64,000 nucleotides of DNA from DIGJ01 sp041821315 (GCA_041821315.1 JBGUEO010000002.1:1-64000), one strand, 5' to 3'; counted from the stretch's first letter, positions 35,235-45,068 are shown. Notes: generated by a model not told the origin, from the sequence alone. Program-made: numbers and translations.

Positions 35235-37476
35235 TGACGGCTACCTCCTCTGTGACACCAGTAATAGTTAAAAACTCAGAAAAAGATAGTTTTTTATCTT
35301 TTTTGTCATAATATTCTTTGTAGATAACTTTCATGGCATTAAAATAATTGTCTTCACCAATGTGATTATAAACATTGTAAACGGTGAGTGGTCCCAAAGC
35401 ATAAAGTTGATTACTTCTTAAAAATAATGAGACGTTGTACTTTGGAATCATTGATAATTTGGTCATATATTCAGGATTTCTTCGATAAAAGTTTCGATTT
35501 AATTCATTTGTTCCCTCTTTCCATTTTTTCAGCATTAAATTTTTTGCGTAATCTTTTCCAAATTTGTTTTTCAAGAATAAATAAGTGCTAAAATCCGCAA
35601 AAGCTTCATTTGACCATTCATCGTGATTTTTATCGATTTGATTATCGCTGTTTTTGTTTGATGCATCGATTCCGCCGCCCCACCATTGATGAGCAATTTC
35701 ATGTGTTAACAAAGCAAAAGTGTCAGAAGAAGAGGCTTGCGATGAATTCACGTTGGATTTTTTCGTTAAACAATCTTCGGAAATATAAGAAATATTTCCT
35801 TTTTGAAGTCCACCTCCACCATATACTCCTGATGTTACAACTACTTTAAGAGTATCTTTGCCGAGAGAACCAAATTTATCCGAAAAGAACGAGAATATAT
35901 CGAGTGTGTCACTTCCCCTGGACTCAAATTCTTTGCCCGCAGACAATGGATAGAAAAACTCTACATTTGTACCATTTACATTTCTTTCAAATATTCCATA
36001 TTGTCCGGCTGTCAAAGATAAGTCACTTATTTTATTACAAGAGAAACTCCAAGAAGTAAGACCGTCGTGTTCGGAAATTTTGCGATTTTTATTACCTTGT
36101 GTTATGACTGTAAACGTTGAGTCTATTTTTATTGACCCTTCAATAATCCTATCCTTTTGTTTAATACAAACAAAAGGAGTAATGTCCATAACATGGCCTA
36201 GACTTACATAATTTTTGCTAATTCCTACGGAAAAATCTTTATTTACATTCAAGGCTTTTGGTGTACCTGAATATTTTATACTTAGTTTGGCTTTCGTGTT
36301 TTTGGGAATGCTTAGCTCAAAAACGTTTCTAAGTTTTGCGCTATTCAAAATCTTTGGTGAAACCTGTGTGTAGTTTATGTCTACGTTGTCTAATTTGACC
36401 GTATTAATGTGGTAGCCGTCTGCTAATTCAAAATATATCTTTTGGGGCTTATCCGTGTTGTTTTGAAGTTTTTGAATATAAGTGCCGGTAGCATACTTTT
36501 TGTCTTTTTCTATCTCAAGATCTACAAATATATTTGAAGTTCCTATGACATTGGTATTTACAGGCGTGTCTTTTTTACCGCTAATCAATATGGATGAGAA
36601 ATCCACAAGCGAAAGTGATTTGAAAATTGGTTCATTTTGAAAAACAAAAAATACTCCAAAAAGGGAAACCAAAAAGCAAATCGGTAATAATTTATATTTT
36701 TGACAGTTTTTAAAGAAAGAGTTAAATAATCCTTTTTCATAACATCGATCGCACAGCAGACCGAATAAAAATATCGATATAGCCACCAACAACCCAAACA
36801 GCCTATTCCAAATCATTCCCAAAATGATAGTTCCGCTTCCAAAATGTTCAGAAAGTCCACTAGCACCTGTTTGAATCCACATATATTGATAATCGATACT
36901 TCCTGCCAAAAAACTAAAGAGCACTGCTAAAAACATAATAATACATGTTATATTAACGTTCCTAAATATAAGATAAAATCCTGCGGTCATAAGTGTTGCC
37001 AATACAATCGACCCAAAAATTATTAAGGAGTAACTGAGCAGGAAATAACTAAAATTGGTTAAACTACCTATGTTAAATATATAGTGAGGGATCATAATTA
37101 TCATTGATCCGACTGTTGAAAAAAGACCGACACAGATTAAGCTTGTAAGTTTGGTTAAATGTATCTTTATAGAACTTGATATTGGTTCAATTATATAATT
37201 GACTCTAAATCGAAGCATTTTGTCAAACTCAAAAACTGTTAGTGCAGTAAATGCAAGCGTTGCAAGTACTGCCCCTGCCTTTGCCGGAAAAAGTATCGTT
37301 TGAGATAAAAGAGTAGAGCTATTTATTCCAAAGATTAAAGTGCTAATATCTTGGTTAATGTAGGGCAAGAGCAGTGAACCAATCAAAGGAAAAATGGACG
37401 CTAACAAGACTATTATCTGAGTAAATCTAGATTTTAGAATCCGCTTTGTTTCATAGGCAAAAAATGCATTTTTCAT
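35227..37476 (-). CDS. ABC-2 permease fused to an M1-family metallopeptidase domain
   Basis: 749 residues. The first ~285 residues are membrane-spanning with ABC-2 features (FAYETKRILKSRFTQIIVLLAS; FDKMLRFRVNYIIEPISSSIK). The following ~460 residues are an extracytoplasmic M1 (aminopeptidase N-like) region with HEIAH at residues 592-596 and downstream NEAFADF, giving the HExxH-x18-E zinc site. The usual GxMEN exopeptidase motif is not obvious; VYGGGGLQKG occupies that place, so exopeptidase activity is uncertain. It lies between an ATPase and a second permease. Likely role: peptide processing or sensing coupled to export, inferred from architecture. Confidence 0.85.
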   Translation of the reverse strand: MKNAFFAYETKRILKSRFTQIIVLLASIFPLIGSLLLPYINQDISTLIFGINSSTLLSQTILFPAKAGAVLATLAFTALTVFEFDKMLRFRVNYIIEPISSSIKIHLTKLTSLICVGLFSTVGSMIIMIPHYIFNIGSLTNFSYFLLSYSLIIFGSIVLATLMTAGFYLIFRNVNITCIIMFLAVLFSFLAGSIDYQYMWIQTGASGLSEHFGSGTIILGMIWNRLFGLLVAISIFLFGLLCDRCYEKGLFNSFFKNCQKYKLLPICFLVSLFGVFFVFQNEPIFKSLSLVDFSSILISGKKDTPVNTNVIGTSNIFVDLEIEKDKKYATGTYIQKLQNNTDKPQKIYFELADGYHINTVKLDNVDINYTQVSPKILNSAKLRNVFELSIPKNTKAKLSIKYSGTPKALNVNKDFSVGISKNYVSLGHVMDITPFVCIKQKDRIIEGSIKIDSTFTVITQGNKNRKISEHDGLTSWSFSCNKISDLSLTAGQYGIFERNVNGTNVEFFYPLSAGKEFESRGSDTLDIFSFFSDKFGSLGKDTLKVVVTSGVYGGGGLQKGNISYISEDCLTKKSNVNSSQASSSDTFALLTHEIAHQWWGGGIDASNKNSDNQIDKNHDEWSNEAFADFSTYLFLKNKFGKDYAKNLMLKKWKEGTNELNRNFYRRNPEYMTKLSMIPKYNVSLFLRSNQLYALGPLTVYNVYNHIGEDNYFNAMKVIYKEYYDKKDKKLSFSEFLTITGVTEEVAVNE

Positions 37477-38354
37477 TTAATAGCCTCCCTATTATGTATG
37501 ACGTATGTGTATGCATCTTCAAGGGTAGGTTCTATCAGTGGAATAGAGCTTTCTATTTCTTTGCCGATAACACGACAAGAGATGCCATTGCCAGTAAATA
37601 ATTTCGATGTAATTTTGTACTTACCGCTAATTCGTTTCTCTAAAGCCTCGTTATCTTTTTCTTCAATTAGACCTACACGTCCGCGTACCGTTTTTATTAA
37701 ATCTGGAGAAGTTCCGTCATATAAAATCGTACCGTTATTAATGATTATAATTCGATTGCAAATGGCTTGTATATCATCGATGATGTGAGTAGAAAGTAAT
37801 ACTATTTTGTCATTTGCAGTTTGTGAAAATATATTTCTGAATTTAATTCTTTCTTCTGGATCAAGGCCAACGGTAGGTTCATCTAAAATGATAAGCTCAG
37901 GATTTCCAAGTAATACTTGCGCGATACCAATACGTTGTCTCTGACCGCCTGAAAGAGTTTTGATTTTTAAATTTCTTTTTTCTTGCAAATTAGTTTGTTC
38001 AATAGCTTGTCCGATAATATCTTTCACGTTGCTTTTAATTTCTTTTAATGCACACATGTAATCCAAAAACTCATAAACGGTTAATTCATCATATAAACCA
38101 AAGCTTTGCGGCAAATAACCCAAATGATTCCTGAGCTCTTTTTCGTGGTTTTGGATTGAATTACCATCAATAATTATTTCGCCAGCTGTCGGTATTATCT
38201 TTGATACCAATAGTTTCATAAAGGTACTTTTCCCAGCACCATTGGGACCCAAAAGACCTATAAAATTTGGGCTGTTCACTTCTAAACTCATGTTGTTTAG
38301 TGCCTTTTTTCCTGTTTTGTATGTCATACTCACGTTTTTAATACTAATTTTCAT
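37473..38354 (-). CDS. ABC transporter ATPase of the ABC-M1 operon
   Basis: 293 residues. Walker A GPNGAGKST, Q-loop GYLPQSFGLYDELTVYEFL, signature LSGGQRQRIGIAQVL, Walker B LIILDEPTVGLD, switch LLSTHIIDDI, plus a ~70-residue C-terminal extension. It overlaps the permease-peptidase gene by 4 bases. First gene of a three-gene minus-strand operon. Confidence 0.88.
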   Translation of the reverse strand: MKISIKNVSMTYKTGKKALNNMSLEVNSPNFIGLLGPNGAGKSTFMKLLVSKIIPTAGEIIIDGNSIQNHEKELRNHLGYLPQSFGLYDELTVYEFLDYMCALKEIKSNVKDIIGQAIEQTNLQEKRNLKIKTLSGGQRQRIGIAQVLLGNPELIILDEPTVGLDPEERIKFRNIFSQTANDKIVLLSTHIIDDIQAICNRIIIINNGTILYDGTSPDLIKTVRGRVGLIEEKDNEALEKRISGKYKITSKLFTGNGISCRVIGKEIESSIPLIEPTLEDAYTYVIHNREAIK

Positions 38355-38592
38355 AAATGCTGTTACACTCCTTCTTATGGTTTACTTATATAATAGAACC
38401 TTCAACTTACATTAGTGTGACTTTCCGGTGAGAGATTTGTCACTTTAGGAAACGAATGACAACTATGCTCATTGATGGTATAATAACAAAAGATGCTCTG
38501 TCACCAAGGAATAGATAGATCTTAATCACATCATTATGGTCTACTCAACGTACATGAAAATTTGTACACTTTTGTCAAAATAGGAGGTTTTT

Positions 38593-38649
38593 ATGTTTAT
38601 AATAAGTACATTGGAGTCGGTGTTATACTCGGGGGTAGATGCTGAGTAA
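38593..38649 (+). CDS. Possible 18-residue leader peptide upstream of the GTPase gene
   Basis: ATG at 38593 with an excellent TAGGAGG 6 bases upstream; product MFIISTLESVLYSGVDAE, then TAA. The following 50 bases are rich in complementary G/C patches (CTCGGGGG and ACCTCCGAG). I suspect a regulatory leader for the 38703 gene, but no known class is recognised. The remainder of 38355-38592 shows nothing further that I can support. Confidence 0.35.
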   Translation: MFIISTLESVLYSGVDAE

Positions 38650-38702
38650 TACGCAATACCTCCGAGATATTCAGTAAGAATATTATATTTTGGAGGATAA
38701 AA

Positions 38703-39776
38703 ATGAATACATTAAAAGAATATGGTCTTAACGAATGTTTCCTTAACGAAGCGTCGTTATATCCAAAGTTAAAACTTGCCAGAGTGATTACCCAATTTAA
38801 GGGATTATATAAGATTGCCACAGAAAATCGAGAATGCTTTGCAGAGGTATCAGGAAAATTCCGTCATGATACAACGGTAGTTTCATTGTTCCCCGCGGTG
38901 GGTGATTATGTTATGGTTTCCCATTCTGAAGACCAGGGACACGCAATGATACAAAATGTTCTCACGAGAAAAAGTTCTTTTGAAAGAACTGCTGTTGGCG
39001 TAACCGGTCAATCGCAGGTCATAGCAACCAATGTTGATGTTGTGTTTCTTTGTATGTCACTCAATAATAATTACAATTTAAGCAGATTGGAACGCTACCT
39101 CTCGATTGCATGGAACAGTGGTTCTACTCCGGTAATTATTTTAACAAAATCGGATTTGTGTGATGATTTACAAAAAAAGATACAGGAAGTAGAAGGTATA
39201 GCTGCTTATAGCAATATTATTGTTACTTCTGTTTTTGATAATGCGGTTGATGAAAAAATCTTTTCGTATCTGAAACCGGGAATAACGGCTTCATTTATCG
39301 GATCATCCGGAGTTGGGAAATCGACGCTTATTAATAAGCTAATGGGAATCGATGCTTTGGCAACTGCAAAAATCGGTAAGAATGATAAAGGAAGACATAC
39401 AACAACAGGTCGTGAAATGCGGATACTCCCGAATGGAGGGATTGTCATTGATACTCCAGGTATGCGTGAAATTGGTGTTGAATCAGCTGATTTGTCAAAA
39501 TCTTTTGCTGAAATTGAGGAATTGGAGGCCAAGTGTAAATTTAGAAATTGTACTCACACTTCAGAACCGGGGTGTGCGATACAAAAAGCACTTGCCGATG
39601 GTTTAATAGAGAAGCGAAGACTTGATAATTATTTTAAAATAAAGCGTGAGGCAAAATACGATGGACTGAGTTCAAAGGAAATTGAAACTAGTAAATATGA
39701 AAGGATGTTTAAAGAAGTCGGTGGAATGAAAAATGCACGTAGGTATCTAAAAGAACAGAAAAAGAAAAAGTTTTGA
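38703..39776 (+). CDS. rsgA: RsgA-like ribosome small-subunit-dependent GTPase
   Basis: 357 residues. N-terminal OB-fold (about residues 25-85, GKFRHDTTVVSLFPAVGDYV), then the circularly permuted GTPase order G4 (LTKSD), G5-like, G1 (GSSGVGKSTLIN), G2 (GRHTTTGREM) and G3 (DTPGMRE). A C-terminal zinc site follows: CKFRNCTHTSEPGC. RsgA releases RbfA and checks late 30S assembly. The ~30-residue N-terminal extension, the KEQKKKKF tail and the isolated position suggest a second, accessory copy of rsgA (a YjeQ paralogue) rather than the housekeeping one; the other copy would be outside this window. Confidence 0.88.
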   Translation: MNTLKEYGLNECFLNEASLYPKLKLARVITQFKGLYKIATENRECFAEVSGKFRHDTTVVSLFPAVGDYVMVSHSEDQGHAMIQNVLTRKSSFERTAVGVTGQSQVIATNVDVVFLCMSLNNNYNLSRLERYLSIAWNSGSTPVIILTKSDLCDDLQKKIQEVEGIAAYSNIIVTSVFDNAVDEKIFSYLKPGITASFIGSSGVGKSTLINKLMGIDALATAKIGKNDKGRHTTTGREMRILPNGGIVIDTPGMREIGVESADLSKSFAEIEELEAKCKFRNCTHTSEPGCAIQKALADGLIEKRRLDNYFKIKREAKYDGLSSKEIETSKYERMFKEVGGMKNARRYLKEQKKKKF

Positions 39777-39905
39777 TTTGGAGGATTACTTTGACGGATA
39801 TCGATTAGTCAAAATCTGAGAATATAGTAGCTCCTCAACGAAAGAAATATACAGATACACCCGTGATAAAGCGAAGGTACAGAAACTTTTGTGTTCATAG
39901 GGCAA

Positions 39906-39953
39906 AAAGGGGCAAAAATCGGTCAAAAAATGACGGTTTTTTGCCTCTTTAAA
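39906..39953 (+). terminator. Intrinsic terminator after the GTPase gene
   Basis: AGGGGCAAAAATCGGTCA pairs with TGACGGTTTTTTGCCTCTT across a 5-base A loop. Between it and 40107 I see no gene. Confidence 0.7.
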
Positions 39954-40107
39954 ATAAGCAAAAATAGTCGAGAAGTTTTTTGAGTATAGAGTAAAATTCT
40001 CTGATTGTATAACGTATTAAACATACAGGACATCAGCACTTGGTTGATAATTTTTATATTAAATGATAAAATCAAATTACTATTTTTACGAAGAGGGAGA
40101 AAAACCA

Positions 40108-40782
40108 ATGAGTGTTTTATTAATTGTTGAGGATGATTTAAACCTATGCAACGGCTTGACATTTTTGTTTGAAAGCGAGGACTATCAGGTTCAAAAAGCG
40201 AATGACATAAAAAATGCTCATCGAATTTTTCAATCTCAAAAAATAGATTGTGTATTGTTAGACTGCAATTTGCCTGATGGTGATGGCTTCACATTTTGTA
40301 AAGATATAAGAAGACATTCGGATGTTCCGATTATTATGTTGACAGCAAGATCTTTAGAAATCGATGAGGTGACTGGCTTTTTAATTGGCGCAAATGATTA
40401 TATTACTAAGCCATTTTCGCTTTCTATATTAAAAGCTAGAGTAAAAGCCGCATTAAAAACAAATATAAATGGAAATATACTGTATTCCAATAATATTACA
40501 ATCGATAGAATAGCCTTAAAGGCATACAAAGATGATAAAAATCTTGATCTTAGTTCGGTTGAATATAAACTCTTATGCTATCTAATAGAAAACAAAGGTC
40601 AGATTTTGTTAAAAAATCAGATATTAGATTATATATGGGATACGGAAGATGGTTTTGTTGATGCTAACATTTTATCCGTTAACATAAGAAGGCTGAGAAT
40701 TAAAATTGAGGACAATCCCTCGGAACCGTGTTATATAAAAACAGCATATCGAATGGGATATGTATGGAATGAGGTAAGCTAA
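40108..40782 (+). CDS. OmpR-family response regulator of the first MacB/FtsX cassette
   Basis: 224 residues from the ATG at 40108 (GAGGGAG upstream; the frame opens at 40063). Receiver: EDD at residue 9, phospho-acceptor Asp in CVLLDCNLPDGDGFTF, Thr in IMLTAR, Lys in NDYITKPFS. Winged helix with YIKTAYRMGYVW. The DCNLPDGDG phrase is shared in pattern with the regulator at 59594 (DINLPDGNG), so the two cassettes are paralogous. The kinase follows without a gap. Confidence 0.9.
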   Translation: MSVLLIVEDDLNLCNGLTFLFESEDYQVQKANDIKNAHRIFQSQKIDCVLLDCNLPDGDGFTFCKDIRRHSDVPIIMLTARSLEIDEVTGFLIGANDYITKPFSLSILKARVKAALKTNINGNILYSNNITIDRIALKAYKDDKNLDLSSVEYKLLCYLIENKGQILLKNQILDYIWDTEDGFVDANILSVNIRRLRIKIEDNPSEPCYIKTAYRMGYVWNEVS

Positions 40783-41712
40783 ATGGTAGTGTGGTGTATA
40801 CTTGGCTGCATGTGCTTTGCGATTATTGTAATTGTAATTGTTATACATTATTATAATTATTATTGTGATGAAATCAGTAATATTCTAAATCATATTATTT
40901 CTAAGAAAACATGGGTTGCTTCATCAAGTAATTGTGACACTAGATTGGCTAAATTAATTCATCAAGCAAATAAAATTACAGATATGGTAGAATCGGATTA
41001 TTCAAAATCCCAAGATGAAAAAGAAGAAGTAAAAAGGTTAATATCTGATATATCGCATCAATTAAAGACCCCATTGTCCAATATCATTATGTATAGTGAT
41101 TTACTTGAATCAAACGAAGTAAGTGTTGAAAAACATATTGAATTTACAAAGAGACTAAAAGAAGAAACTTGTAAAATGGATTGGTTGTTAAAATCATTAT
41201 TTAATATGTCAAGACTTGAGAGTGGAATAATTGAGTTTGAAACGGAGGAACTACCGATTAAGGAGACTATTATACAAAGCATTAGTGCTGTTTTTGAAAA
41301 AGCCTGTGAGAAGAAAATTATAATTGAACTTAATGATTTTGCAGATAGAAAGTTAATACATAATAGAAAATGGACGGCAGAAGCTATTACGAATATTCTT
41401 GAAAATGCAATCAAGTATTCGGATATAGGTACTACCATTACCGTTAGTTTAGAAGTAAGAGAAATATACTCAGCTATTGTTATTTGCGATCAAGGAATTG
41501 GCATTGAACAAAAAGAATATAATGATATCTTCAAACGATTTTATCGAGGTGATAAGGTTAGGGCTTATCAGGGTGCAGGAATAGGCTTATACTTAGCAAG
41601 GTTAATATTTACTAAACAAGGCGGTAATATTACCGTTTATTCAAAGCTGGGTATTGGAAGCTCCTTTTCGTTGTTCTTACAAAATTGTAAGAACAAAAAG
41701 ATTGTTTTGTAG
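40783..41712 (+). CDS. Sensor histidine kinase of the first MacB/FtsX cassette
   Basis: 309 residues. A single N-terminal hydrophobic segment (residues ~2-23), no outside domain, then HisKA with ISDISHQLKTPLSNIIMYSDLL, N box TNILENAIKYS, DQGIGI and GAGIGLYLAR. The ISHQxKTPL box and size (~305 residues) match the kinase at 58680. A sensor lacking an extracellular part usually takes its signal from the partner transporter. The gene's 3' end carries a perfect 26-base palindrome (41671-41696). Confidence 0.9.
   Translation: MVVWCILGCMCFAIIVIVIVIHYYNYYCDEISNILNHIISKKTWVASSSNCDTRLAKLIHQANKITDMVESDYSKSQDEKEEVKRLISDISHQLKTPLSNIIMYSDLLESNEVSVEKHIEFTKRLKEETCKMDWLLKSLFNMSRLESGIIEFETEELPIKETIIQSISAVFEKACEKKIIIELNDFADRKLIHNRKWTAEAITNILENAIKYSDIGTTITVSLEVREIYSAIVICDQGIGIEQKEYNDIFKRFYRGDKVRAYQGAGIGLYLARLIFTKQGGNITVYSKLGIGSSFSLFLQNCKNKKIVL
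41671..41696 (+). promoter_or_regulatory. Perfect palindrome, candidate operator for the ABC genes
   Basis: TTGTTCTTACAA-AA-TTGTAAGAACAA has perfect 12-base arms and overlaps the kinase 3' end. A further half-site GTAAGAAC recurs at about 41720-41727. The stem has low GC and no clean U-tract, which favours a protein-binding site over a terminator. The neighbouring response regulator is the obvious candidate ligand. Confidence 0.55.
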
Positions 41713-41808
41713 CATTTGTGTAAGAACTGTCTGATAGAATTGCGATCAAATAAGGAATGGATAGCATCCTAAAAATTTTCAAGTACCATTGAAAGGATAA
41801 ATTCTAAA

Positions 41809-42495
41809 ATGATAGTATTACAAACAAATAATATTAAAAAGTATTATGGAGAGAATGAAACGATTGTAAAAGCACTAGATGGTATTGATTTATCGATTGA
41901 GCATGGAACATTTAATGCAATTGTTGGAATCTCAGGAAGTGGTAAAAGTACGCTGTTGAATATGTTAGGAGGAATTGACCAACCGACTTTTGGAGAAATC
42001 TTGATTGCAGGTAAAAACATAGCCTGTATGAAGAAAAAGGAATTGACTGTATTTCGCAGACGTAATATAGGGTTTATCTTTCAAAGTTATAATCTTTTAC
42101 CTATTTTTAATGTATTTGATAATATTGCATTACCAGTTAAATTAGATGTTGGAAATCAAGTTGATAAATCTTATATTGAAGAAATCATGGATTGCTTAGA
42201 GATAAGTAATAAGAAATTATGTTATCCGAATCAACTCTCTGGAGGACAGCAGCAGCGTGTAGCAATAGCACGTGCACTAGCAAATAAACCGGCAATTGTT
42301 TTAGCAGATGAACCGACAGGTAATCTAGATACGAAAACGACAATGGAAGTGATATGCCTATTAAAAGAGACCAGTGATAAATTTCATCAGACTATTGTAA
42401 TGGTTACGCACAACGAAGAGATTGCACAGCTTTGTGACCGAGTCATTCGCATCGAAGATGGGAAAATACTTGAAAGATGGGGGGATTCGCGATGA
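41809..42495 (+). CDS. MacB/LolD-type ABC ATPase of the first FtsX cassette
   Basis: 228 residues. Walker A GISGSGKSTLLNMLGGID, Q-loop FIFQSYNLLPIFNVFDNIALP, signature LSGGQQQRVAIARAL, Walker B IVLADEPTGNLD, switch His in VTHNEEIAQ. The QSYNLLP and DEPTGNLD phrases define the MacB/LolD/BceA group. It overlaps the permease start by 4 bases. It powers the mechanotransmission-type permease that follows. Confidence 0.92.
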   Translation: MIVLQTNNIKKYYGENETIVKALDGIDLSIEHGTFNAIVGISGSGKSTLLNMLGGIDQPTFGEILIAGKNIACMKKKELTVFRRRNIGFIFQSYNLLPIFNVFDNIALPVKLDVGNQVDKSYIEEIMDCLEISNKKLCYPNQLSGGQQQRVAIARALANKPAIVLADEPTGNLDTKTTMEVICLLKETSDKFHQTIVMVTHNEEIAQLCDRVIRIEDGKILERWGDSR

Positions 42496-45068
42496 AAATC
42501 ACCCTTGAGATTGCGGTCAAACACATAAAATATTATAAAAATAAATCGTTTTCTATTTTGCTTAGTATTGTACTTGCAGTTTCCCTAATCGTTGGTATTG
42601 GAACCTTGTATAACAGTGCAAAACATGCAAATGTGGAGAAGGTGAGGATGGAAAACGCTGATTATCAGTTTGAATTTATCGTTAACCAAAAACAGTATAG
42701 AATGATTACAAATAGCAACAGCGTAGAGAAAATAGCTGCTACAAAGTATTATGATTCTGCAATTGAACCTAATGTAATTAATATTGTACAAACCAATGAA
42801 AGATATATTGACCTATTTAATTCAAAGATTTTAAAGGGAAAAATGCCAAACCATAAAGGTGAAATAGCGCTTGAAGAGTGGGTTATACAAAATTTGAATA
42901 TAAAACCTATGATTGGAGAAAAAGTTACCTTTCAATTAGAGCAGGCAAAGAAAAGTGAGACGTTTCAATTGGTAGGAATTTTAAAAGATATTCCGAAGAA
43001 TAAAAAGAATCAAATAATGGAAGGGTATATTGATTTAAATGAAAATGCGGAGCAATTAAGGGTATATATAAAATTTTACGAGCAACTTGACATCAAAAAG
43101 CAGATGAATGTACTTAAGGAAAAAATGAAGGATGAACAAAAAGATATTCGGGTTAACCGTGAGCTATTAGAAGCAATGAATGTATTTACCTATGTTCCTT
43201 CCATGGGTTCGAAGGGAAGTATACGTTATATTATAGCTAAATATCATTTCGATTTAATCGGAATAATTTTTATTATTAGCGTATTCAGTGCTTTTGTAAT
43301 AAACAGTGTTTTTTTTATATCGACCTTGCAACGAATTTCGGAGTATGGTTTGATAGAGGCACTTGGAGCGGACAATCTATCGATTTTTACTATTTTGTTT
43401 TCGGAACTTATACTACTGTTTGCGATAGGATTTCCAATCGGTACAATAACCGGAATTCTCGGTGCAAAATTACTGAATAAAGGGTTTTCGAGTGTGTTGA
43501 TTGGAGAAGTGGTGAAAACCGAAAAAATCTATATATCAACAATATCTATTTTGAGTGGAGGATTATTTTTATTACTTTTATTTTTCTTTATAGCCATAGG
43601 AATGCTGAAGACGTTAAATAAACTTACCCCGATCGAAGCTATCCAGAAACAATATGGGTTAAAATCAATTAACTCAAGGAGTAAGAGACTATATACCTTG
43701 AAAAAAGGTAGCATTACCAATGCGATTTCATTTAAGTACATGACTAGAAAGAAGTCTGCTTTTATTGGTATCTTATTATCATTGTCTTTGGGTGGAGCTA
43801 TATTTATTTGTTCGGATTATGCAGCAGATTTAACAAAAGAGAACAATGAGCTACAAATAAAGGCAAATAATGACTTGAATTCAGATTATCAAATTGGTAT
43901 GCAACTAAGTGATTTTGATGATGGGATTACGAATAATCAGATAAAAAAATTAAAGAATATTAGTGGTGTAGATATGGTTAGTCCAATTAGCTACTACTTT
44001 GGGAGTATTGTGATAAATGATGACCATATGATTTCAAAGGTTATGTGGGATTCTTGTAATAAAATTCCTTATATTGAGAATTCCTTTGGCGGTATATATA
44101 AAAAAATTAATGATAGCAGTAATAATTATCTTTTAAGAACGGGCATTTATGGCTATGATGATCATATGCTGCAGGTTTTAAAAGACTATATAGTTGAGGG
44201 TGAAATTGATATTGATAAAATGAAGCAGAGCAATCTTATTTTATTTAAGCAAATACAAGATGGAGGAAATGGGTTATATGATTTGATCGATGTGAAACCC
44301 GGCGATACCATTACGATTACATATCAAAAAAGTCCCAAAATATCGGAAGAAGCTTTGAAATTTAAGGATGGATCTGAATATGTGGAAAAAAATTATGTTG
44401 TTGCTGCAACCTTAAAAAGAGTTGCTGCAAGCAATGAATACTTTATTGGAGATGATGGCGAAGATATTATTATGACAAATAGTCAGTTTCAAAAGGATTT
44501 TGGAGTTAATACTTATAACATGGTTAGTATAACGAAAAAAGAGGAGGCAGATCATGTTGCTGTTGCAAAAAAAATTAATCATGTTGTAAAAGATACGTTG
44601 CGTTGTTCTGTCACGGACCTAACGGTTGAAATAGCGGAGCATAATGCTTTCGTAAATAAGCAACTAATGTTTTTATATGGTGTTACGGGTATCTTATTTA
44701 TAATTAGTTTGTTTAATATTTTAAATAATATTGGCTATAATGTTTTATCGCGAATGAATGAATTTGGTGTCCTTCGTGCGATGGGGATTACAAATGAAGG
44801 ATTCTTTAAGATGATAATTTGGGAAGGTTTGTTATACGGAATGTTTGCAGGTGCCTTTACGGTTATAGCATCTTTACTTGGTCAAGCGGCTGTGTTATTT
44901 ATTGTAAAAATAGGATATTTGTACATTGCTCCTCATTTTACGATTAACGCAGGAAAGTACTTTATTATAATACTGCTTACTATTACAATTGCTATGATAG
45001 CAACAATTCTGCCATCTCTAAAAATAATAAAAATGAGTATAGTTGAGGAAATAAGGAGACAAGAATAG
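42492..45068 (+). CDS. Large FtsX/MacB-type ABC permease
   Basis: 858 residues from MKITLEIAVKHIKYYKNKS. N-terminal segment IVLAVSLIVGIGTLY, a first periplasm-equivalent domain of ~200 residues, then three FtsX segments (near residues 255-370) with LIEALGADNLSIFTILFSE. A second module MTRKKSAFIGILLSLSLGGAIF follows, with another large outside domain and a final FtsX domain (LRAMGITNEGFFKMIIWEG; last residues VEEIRRQE). Two FtsX units in one chain fit a single-gene permease for the ATPase. Family precedent includes antimicrobial-peptide resistance and sensing, or lipoprotein handling. Paralogous to the 55221 gene. A terminator follows. Confidence 0.85.
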   Translation: MKITLEIAVKHIKYYKNKSFSILLSIVLAVSLIVGIGTLYNSAKHANVEKVRMENADYQFEFIVNQKQYRMITNSNSVEKIAATKYYDSAIEPNVINIVQTNERYIDLFNSKILKGKMPNHKGEIALEEWVIQNLNIKPMIGEKVTFQLEQAKKSETFQLVGILKDIPKNKKNQIMEGYIDLNENAEQLRVYIKFYEQLDIKKQMNVLKEKMKDEQKDIRVNRELLEAMNVFTYVPSMGSKGSIRYIIAKYHFDLIGIIFIISVFSAFVINSVFFISTLQRISEYGLIEALGADNLSIFTILFSELILLFAIGFPIGTITGILGAKLLNKGFSSVLIGEVVKTEKIYISTISILSGGLFLLLLFFFIAIGMLKTLNKLTPIEAIQKQYGLKSINSRSKRLYTLKKGSITNAISFKYMTRKKSAFIGILLSLSLGGAIFICSDYAADLTKENNELQIKANNDLNSDYQIGMQLSDFDDGITNNQIKKLKNISGVDMVSPISYYFGSIVINDDHMISKVMWDSCNKIPYIENSFGGIYKKINDSSNNYLLRTGIYGYDDHMLQVLKDYIVEGEIDIDKMKQSNLILFKQIQDGGNGLYDLIDVKPGDTITITYQKSPKISEEALKFKDGSEYVEKNYVVAATLKRVAASNEYFIGDDGEDIIMTNSQFQKDFGVNTYNMVSITKKEEADHVAVAKKINHVVKDTLRCSVTDLTVEIAEHNAFVNKQLMFLYGVTGILFIISLFNILNNIGYNVLSRMNEFGVLRAMGITNEGFFKMIIWEGLLYGMFAGAFTVIASLLGQAAVLFIVKIGYLYIAPHFTINAGKYFIIILLTITIAMIATILPSLKIIKMSIVEEIRRQE

